NCBI GenBank assembly: GCA_014529385.2
Contig: CM043952.1
Location: forward strand, 62,739,119-62,803,118
Length of the DNA stretch: 64,000 nucleotides
Direction of reading: 5' to 3'
DNA from: Adiantum capillus-veneris
Lineage: Eukaryota; Streptophyta; Polypodiopsida; Polypodiales; Pteridaceae
Positions 56,600-64,000 of this stretch are shown in pieces. The number at the start of each line of letters is the position of its first letter. Position 1 is the stretch's first letter. Both the position numbers and the translations under genes were made by a program. The notes beneath the pieces were generated by a model. The model was not told where the DNA came from, ran no database searches, and saw nothing but the letters and a program-made list of their open reading frames with translations.

Positions 56600-57300
56600 G
56601 GCAATTGCACATACACTTGGCAAGATAGAGAGGATGAGAGAGAGCCACCAAGCGCGTGCAGGCGCACCTCCTAGAGCGGAGTGCTACACCGGCACCGCGA
56701 GAGAGAAAGGAGGAGGGGAGAGAAGAAACACATAAGCACTGGGTACAATATCCCCCCATGCAAGAGTGACCATTTCCCTCTTGCATGTATTTGTTTTATA
56801 GATTTCTTGAATGGTCAAATTGGTTACAAACTGGCCGGCCGGTCATAAATGGCCAAAGCTCATAAGGAGCACTTGAATAATAAAATGTACATAAAATATG
56901 ATATCCTTTTTGCAATAGCCTAGCTCGGTCGAGCCTTTTCCACCTGTGAGCTGCAATAAATAATAAAGTATCAATTCTATAACATACCTCTCCGTTGAAA
57001 AGCAACTGTCCTCAGTTGCAAAGATAAGAAATCTGCAAACGATACTTGTAGAAAAAATGATTAGAAATCTGTGTCAAAAATGGCATATAATAAATTTAAT
57101 TATAAAACAGCATTGCTTATGCCTGTCGTCATCCACATACTACAGATTCTAGTGTCCCATACCACTAGAATAAGCAGTATATGTCATACCCTGATGAATC
57201 AGGATATCATTGGTCACACTCATCATCAATCTCATAATGTCAAGTCTCATCACATAAACGTTGCCGTGATAAAATAATCATTAGATACCAAATCCCAATC
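56600..57300 (-). repeat. Degenerate dispersed repeat, related to 36930-37150 and 47840-47990
   Basis: ACCTCCTAGAGCGGAGTGCTAC matches the 47900 region less a few changes, and CTGTCCTCAGTTGC and CCCATACCACTAGA match the 36960-37140 region. On the minus strand the 57000 part resembles post-pol sequence of gypsy elements. Probably a decayed retrotransposon 3' end. Confidence 0.5.
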
Positions 57301-57417
57301 CAATTCCAATTCCACAATATAAGTCCAAATCCAGATCACTTTCATTATGTACCCGGGTAATAAAATCATACCAGTTACAGTGGTGGCCAGCCACTACAGC
57401 ATGATTTTGTGATCGGT

Positions 57418-57617
57418 GTTGCCTAAATCGGTGAATCTACACCAATAAGACGTGCTGCCTAAATCGACGAATTTGCACTAGTGCTGCCTAAATCGATGAA
57501 TCTGCATTTGGTATAAGTTTAAAAATCATGAATCTGCAATTTATCAATGTGCTACCTAAATCGGCGGATCTGCACGAGGATGAGCATTTACACACTGCCT
57601 AAACCGGCGAATCTGTG
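57418..57617. repeat. Five dispersed copies of a TGCCTAAATCGGYGAATCTG motif
   Basis: Copies lie near 57418, 57461, 57483, 57551 and 57595, with a lone ATCATGAATCTGCA remnant near 57528. Intervals vary from 22 to 68 bp, which is unusual for a simple tandem repeat. Confidence 0.75.
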
Positions 57618-58892
57618 TGCATGTGACCAATGGACGAGACAAGACATAAAGAAAAAAAAAACAAAAAAAACAAAACAAAAAATTTACTAGCTAGTGGTGC
57701 CAAATTGGAGTATGTTGCGGTCCCATAGTGCTGCACAAAACTGTTTCTCACTATCCATATCAGCTCGTGTGTGTAGTTGTATATCAGCTTGATGATAAAG
57801 TTGCTCAGTTTAAATTTACATTCAGGGGAAGCAACAAGCGACAATGTGAGGATGGGTAATTTCACATACAATGATAAAGAAGCAAAAGATCTCATTGCTT
57901 TGAAATTATCCATTTGGACTATGCTGGTTGCAAACTACTAACTGTGTGCTATGAAATACATGTACGAAATAAGAACAACTTAGAAGGAAGTAGAGAGGGT
58001 GAGTTGTATCATAGGAGTATGTGAAGCCAATCAGTGTATGACAATGTAATCACATGAGAGAGAGGAATCATAATGACGAGAGTTTAAGGAAAATTATAGC
58101 AATAGATACATTGAAGAACTTACTCATTAAAGAGGATTAAAATACTTTAGTGAAACATTGCAAAATTACGTACCTGGGGGTGGTTCGAAGAAAAGATTTG
58201 GAGTTAAATTGTCAAATGCAAAACAAGTAGTCAAAAAGGAAGGTCAGTAGCAAAATAATCAGTTGGTTAATGTTAATGAAGATAGACAATTGGATTATCT
58301 AATAAAAAGTAAGGACAAATGTGAGACCACTGGTAATGCAAGTGTTAGCAAGAGAAATTTAACAACTTTGTAGTATGCAGAAAGGCTAGATCCTACAATA
58401 TTTTATAGCATCACTAGTGGAGGAATTAGGCAAAATTTATGTAATGAAGATCAGTATCAATTTGACAAGGTTTACAAAAAAAAGTAAAAGATGCTTCAAG
58501 AACGCGTTATATACATGTTGAAAACAATCACACTTATTTGCCAGTCTCAATATACATTAACAGTGTGTAATCAAGAAGACTTGCAAAAGACTTCTATGTC
58601 ACTAATGAAAACATACAAGTGAAATATTAATCTGGCCATATCTAGGTATTAGTCGTGCTGAGTAAGTGGAGGAACTGTGTTTGTCAAGGAGGAAAGATAA
58701 AGAGAGTAGTGGGGCTGTGAATATTGCCTTGTGAGAGTCAAGAATGTGAAGTGACTTGTTGGTGGATCCCAGTAGAATAGAAGGAGAGACTCGACATGGG
58801 GAGGAGAAAGTTGTACAACAAACTTCAGAAGCTCCCTATACTAGAGGTATATTGATCAATAGAGTCAATATGCTTGGGAGCATAAGACGCCT
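57618..58892. other. No gene seen
   Basis: AT-rich sequence. The longest frame (57913-57599, minus) runs into a poly-A/T-rich stretch and has no motif. Confidence 0.4.
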
Positions 58893-59420
58893 ATGTCTAT
58901 GAGGGCCACCCCATCAGTGATGGAGGCTCAAACAGAGGATCTGGACTATTTTAGCAAGGCATGGGAGACATCCAATATGACTATATTATTGTGGAGTCAA
59001 TGGTCCTTACTGACCGATGCAATACATCTGGGGATAGTGCCTGATGCAAGCCAGTCGCATAAGACACTGATGTTTAGTGTAGCCATTATGTTACTGCCGT
59101 TTATGTTTTACCCAGACATGGTAGGAGATCCAACAAGATTGTAGCACATTGATCTCATAGGTCATTTGGGCCTTTGGAAAACGATTAATATCACCAACTT
59201 ACCATACGTGGTTAATTTAGTAGCATTGGAACAATCTTAGGAGAAATCACCCAATGAGTGGAGAATCATGTGGGATAACTTCAAAGGGGAAGGATGCTCT
59301 GCAAATATATATCTATATGTATTATCATAAAGAAATTCACATTGATGCAGCAATCGAGAACGATGTCTCAACTCAGCATAGGAACTGTTGAGATGGACCA
59401 AGACCACAAATTTAGTGTGT
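58893..59420 (+). pseudogene. Possible decayed coding sequence, unknown
   Basis: An 83-codon frame is followed, after one stop, by further readable sequence in the same frame (LIGHLGLWKTINITNLPYVV, then NEWRIMWDNFKGEGCSANIY) with scattered stops. The composition looks protein-like, but no family is recognised. It could be chance. Confidence 0.25.
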
Positions 59421-61132
59421 ATGCGTTGTGTTTTGCGGTTCTAGAGCTGAACTTCCCATATGTCCTTCTGTCAAGCTTCCAAGCTGTGGTCCGTCGATGA
59501 CACACCCACTAAAAACTTTATGAGTCTCGTTCATCGTGCATGCAAGCTGGGCAGATTTTAATATTGGAGTGCATTGTGAAAGCATTAGTGCGACGCCAGC
59601 TCTGAACATTGAGAAATACTAAACACTTGAGAAAGGAGAACTAGTTTGTGAGCGTGGGCTCAACCTGCAAAAACCGGCAACAAACCAGGTCCGTGGCGAC
59701 GTGTTGCAAGCTTTTCCCATGCTTCTTCAATGGCAGCCCCGCAGTCATAAGAACTTCACGACACATTCCCAAATGAAAAAAGGGTCTTTTTTTCCATATA
59801 ATTTACCACGTTCAAGGGGGAAAAAAACCTCCAAATTTTCTTTTCCATCTAGGAAAGCTACTAGTAAAATACACCCATGTTGGAAAATGTGATGGATTTT
59901 TTTCCCATGTAATTAAGTTATGAAAATATTTTTCTTTATGAAAAACGAATGGTTTTCTACTTGGAAATTATGTTGTCATGTGGTGAAATATTTTCTCAAG
60001 TTAGAAAAATAGTTTTCCTAACTTGGATTTTTTATAGAGTTGGGTTCTCTTTTTGGCTGGCTAAAAATAAGATAAATTGTTTTTGGGATTTTTCTTTTGG
60101 ATTGGTGAGTGCTGCAATGAGTGCTCAAAAGGGTACTGGGTTCTTGAGTGCGTTAATGATGTTACCAGCATGGAGGCCAGAGGGATCCTATGTTGGTGGG
60201 TGAAAACTTAAAAGGCTCTCTCAAGAAGGTGCAGTTACCGAAATGGCATCATTGTGGAGGTTCATTTTTTGAGGTTCTCGCTTCCTCGTTAGATGAGGGT
60301 AGTGACTAGGCTAGTCTCCTAAAACCCTAGGTCCCTTCTCTCACGTTCTGTCTTTTGCTCACTTTCTCTTTCTTGCCCTACGCTTTTCTAAATAATCCTG
60401 TACATATAAATCGGGTTTTCAAGCCCTCGACCGCTCTCCACCTAGTGCTTGCGCGAGCCTCTTTGCAGGTTGTGGCTCAGTTGTGATCTCAAGCCGTTCG
60501 GAAGCTCTTTCTTTTCTTGCAAAGCTCTTTTCGACCCTTCGGAAGGCAATAATTTTGCCGCTTCGTCATATTTTCACTGACATGACTTTCGCTTGTTGGA
60601 TCTGTTACGCGTTTGTTGGAAGGGCTTTGGTGTTTGTGTAGTGTTTTGTGTTTGACTTTGCTAATCATAGAGTTTATGGGTGATTCCGTTGGCTTTGACG
60701 TGCACATCCTTTTAAGTTTTTGATACTATGTTGGAATTGCAAAGCGGGTTGCTACTCGCACCTCAAAACTAAACCTAATTTTTCTAAAATCTCCCCTTCG
60801 CCAATTCAAGGAAAGTAATGTTGTATGTTTGGAGAGATGATTTACTCTGAACAATGCTTCTATGTGTGGGGTAGCTCCAATAAGGTTTTATTGAAGCTTC
60901 GAGCGCAGGTGTTAGAACCTTGTGCGGGTTTGACGCCTTTTTTGCTTTGCTATTATGGGATCGTCTTCGATGAGCTTTCGTGATGTAGCAATTGGTCTTG
61001 GGTGTATTGGGTTATTGTTTGAGAGGGTTTTAATCAGTGCAATAAGTGTCGATAAGCACATAAGTTATTGTTGGAGGTCTCTTATATCTAGTGCTCTCTA
61101 TTTCTCTCTAGCTCACTTGTCATTCTATCTCG

Positions 61133-61135
<3 letters not shown>
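59421..61135. other. No gene seen
   Basis: Short frames only, without motifs. Runs such as TTTTCCCATGTAATTA near 59900 are AT-rich and unplaced. Confidence 0.4.

Positions 61136-61192
<57 letters not shown>
61136..61192. repeat. (CT)n microsatellite
   Basis: A pure CT run of about 57 bases. Confidence 0.95.
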
Positions 61193-61197
<5 letters not shown>

Positions 61198-64000
61198 GCC
61201 TGCCCAAAGGGCAAAGGCTATAGAGTATAGGAGATGCCTTCTCTTTTTGTTGAGTAAAATAGGAAAAAAGTTTAGTTGTATTTTCAAGCAATTTTTGAAG
61301 CAAGAATTTTTGTGACTGGATAGAGATGATAGTGGGGACTTATGATGAGGCAAGGGTGTAATAAGTGAAGAGAGAGGTTGTTACGACAGTGTGCAATGAC
61401 GTTTCCAAGGTGTCTCCAGCAGTTTGGATTTTGATTTTTAAAGATTCGCTTGTTGGCTAAAAATAGAAATTCGAATGACTTTTTGTTGGAATAAACTTTT
61501 CTGATTGGTGGATAAGTTACCCTTCCTCTCGAGTGTTGACCTTGAGGTGCAGACTCAATCATGCATTCTGCATTGAAGCTGCTTTTGATTTTCAGACATT
61601 TCACTGTCTGCCTTAAGCTTTTATCGAGATAAACTAAATCTTCATTGTAAACGTGCAGGTCCGTCCTCGTTGCTGTCATGAAGGTTCTGAGTTATGTGTC
61701 CAACTTTTTCTCTGTAGGATTGCTTCATTAACGTTTGATCTTGTAATTGTCTATTGCCTATGGATGCCCCCAATTGCAGTCCGCATAGCATTTTTGAATT
61801 ATCTTTTGTAATATTGACGGCACCTATGAGTCTATATTGGAACACGGAGTCGTTGCAATGATGGTCATACATTTGAAGCGAGGGTTTTTTTCTTGGGGAT
61901 TATCAAAAAGTGTGCTTGCACACTGCGCTGAGCAAGGTTAATAATAGAACAAACTTATGTTGAACGGGACGTTGAATGTGGATGGATGTCAAGGGATGGT
62001 GTCGAAAGTAGTTGAGCTTCTTCCAAATATAATTGTCATTACTTATTATAATGCCTCTTGAAAGGTTCCTCATGGCTTCTCCGTGTAATTTCTCTAAGCT
62101 TCAATGTTTGTGACCCTCATGGTGTGCAAACAAGAGAGCTGCTCCTTGCAATGCTTGAGAGCTATTGTCTCTAATCCTTGAGCCCATAGAAAATATTTGC
62201 ATCTCCGTTTTTATCATGAGAGATATATGCTTTCTCTAGCTATGTAATTAGCCAAGACTTGCGCTTCAGAAGCAGAGGCCTTGTTTAAGTGGCAACCTAT
62301 AAGATATCCTTTTGTTTGAGCACATTCTAAGAAAATGTAATTCTCTTTATTACTTTTGATAGCCTCGCATTTAAATTCAAACGTGAAGGTTGCCCCAAAG
62401 ATCATAGACATTGTTAAAAAGATATTAAATAATATCTTTCCTTGTGATATTATGGTGATCTTTCTATCTAATAATTTCATTCATGTCGGGTATCTACATC
62501 TCAGCAAATTGAACTATTGTATACTTGCATTTTATGGTCATGCCTCCAAGTTTTCTTGCATCATTCTTTCTTTGGTATCCCTTGTGATCAATGCAAGCGC
62601 AGTTCTAAGCTGGCAGTTTGGGGATTGTAGACAAAAATATTGCTACACTCTTGAACTATTCTAGGAGTTGTCTTGGATTGTGGGCATACCCTTGAACTAC
62701 AAGAGCGGTGCACTAACTCCACCTTGAAGCTGTTGGAGCCATCATGGAGCTATGGGATACGGGCACAACAAGAGCCACACGAGTGCAATGTTCTCCATGT
62801 GTATGAGGCCTTTGAGGAGGGGTGTTGTAGCCTTGCCAAAGCACATAGGAGACGTAGAGCTTCTTGCAATAGTCATGATGGGCATATCTTGCAATCAAGG
62901 TGCTTCAAGAGTCGACATTCCAAATAGAAAGCTCATGAATGACTTCTTATGCTTTGCAAGGGCACCACATTTGGGTTACATATCGACCAAAGCATTTCCA
63001 ATCTGTGTTAGAAAAAACAGGGGTACAATGTATTCTAACCGCGGCTAAAATCATATAATCCCGGTTAGATTTTATATAATTGTAATGTGATAGCATGGTA
63101 GATTTTCTTTTCTACATGGTAAAGTAGATCTTTTCTATGTGGTAAAGTAGCAGTTTGTATGTCTTTATTTCTCCAAGCACCATTATTACAAGTGGAGATA
63201 CTTTTAGATCTGCATTGTCGCTCTACTTTTATTAACATCATAGGCCTCGGGTCTAGCAAGCAGCTGGGAGATCTTTAACATACGGGGCTTGCCTCTGAGC
63301 TAAGATTATTTAAACAACAAGACAATAGTAGAGTCTAATGCACATAATTGGAGGAGTTTAAAGTGTGACGGGTCTCAGTTGAGGGAAGTGTGTAAAGAAG
63401 TTGTTAAGTGACTTTCATAAGGCTTGATTGGTCAATGAGTTTCAAGTGAGTAAATTTTCACAACCTATTTTAGGAAAAGAATATATACATGGGAGTCAAG
63501 CCATGACAGTACAAGCTTGCTAGCTAGGGCGTCTATCAATGCCCACAAAGCTAAGAAGTTCTCTGTTTATTTCTCAGCGGATGCACAATTATTGCATGGT
63601 GTTTGTATGTTATTTTTTTAGAATTTTTATGTCAAATGTTTGTATGTTGCTTTTTGGAAGTTTTATGACAATGGTGGAATTCTTAGTTAGGCATGTCAAG
63701 ATTCAACATTTGCTTGGTACACTTTAGGTGTAATCACTTTCATTTTGTGTGATATATGCGTAGGATTCCTTGTAAGCAAAAGTCTTGGATTGTAAAGTAG
63801 AGGTTGATTAGCTGATATAGCAGGCTCTAAGACAAAGTTGATCTGTAAACTCATGACATTGGCCATGGGTAAGTCTAAAGGAGGCCATTGGGAGTAGGAT
63901 ATGTGCACACTTGGTTGTATCTATGAACCTTTAGCATATGTGATGTAGAAAACATCTCATATGTACTCATGAGCTATCCTATTAAATGCATTTGGATAGA
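61193..64000. other. No recognisable gene
   Basis: The frames on both strands are short and carry no recognisable domain. The stretch 62690-62990 is somewhat less AT-rich but matches nothing I know. Confidence 0.4.

Overview
The window looks like a repeat-dense, gene-poor stretch of a plant nuclear genome. Almost all recognisable coding sequence belongs to transposable elements: a CACTA (En/Spm) DNA transposon, one nearly intact Ty3/gypsy retrotransposon with a truncated older relative, an unrelated gypsy-type gag remnant, and Ty1/copia elements. The gypsy primer-binding site matches the 3' end of plant tRNA-Asp with one mismatch, and the copia sites resemble initiator tRNA-Met. These features, a short GT-AG intron and long CT/GT microsatellites indicate a vascular plant. 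The species cannot be fixed; a large-genome gymnosperm or fern is plausible but is only an inference. No host gene could be supported.

Layout: 1-3060 is the 5' part of a CACTA element (minus strand) running off the left edge. About 3060-3628 is a copia-type LTR. 3629-8435 is a head-to-tail array of five gypsy LTRs, each separated by exactly 56 bp of residual internal sequence. 8436-14873 (element A) is the 3' half of an old gypsy element on the minus strand: a broken additional ORF, a noncoding block and an internal polypurine tract. 14874-35245 holds element B, a younger member of the same superfamily. Its LTRs are 16189-17133 and 34298-35245 (about 2 percent apart by eye), and an extra 1.3 kb copy of its leader with PBS sits outside the left LTR. 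Reading B on the minus strand: LTR, PBS, leader with palindromes, ORF1 of unknown type, an intact 2667-residue gag-pol, an internal polypurine tract, a 2.8 kb noncoding block with palindromes, a large coiled-coil additional ORF, the terminal polypurine tract and the LTR.

37394-41928 is a plus-strand mosaic: copia LTR fragment, 1.27 kb LTR with PBS, gypsy-like gag, then the 3' half of a copia pol and its LTR. 42169-47442 is a full-length but inactivated copia element on the minus strand, with 5-bp target duplications (TTTCT). 47448-64000 has no recognisable gene. It holds degenerate dispersed repeats, a 322-bp tandem promoter-like duplication, a palindromic MITE-like element, minisatellites and microsatellites.

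The most unusual content is in the A/B family. (1) A 22-bp palindrome occurs 17 times at a mostly 283-288 bp period in the noncoding blocks and leaders. A and B carry different but symmetry-preserving versions, and each LTR family carries a half-site resembling its own version. (2) The intact polyprotein has two aspartic-protease motifs, one before RT and one after integrase, and two complete HHCC zinc modules before the integrase core. (3) There are an internal polypurine tract, an ORF upstream of gag and a roughly 1,100-residue ORF downstream of pol.
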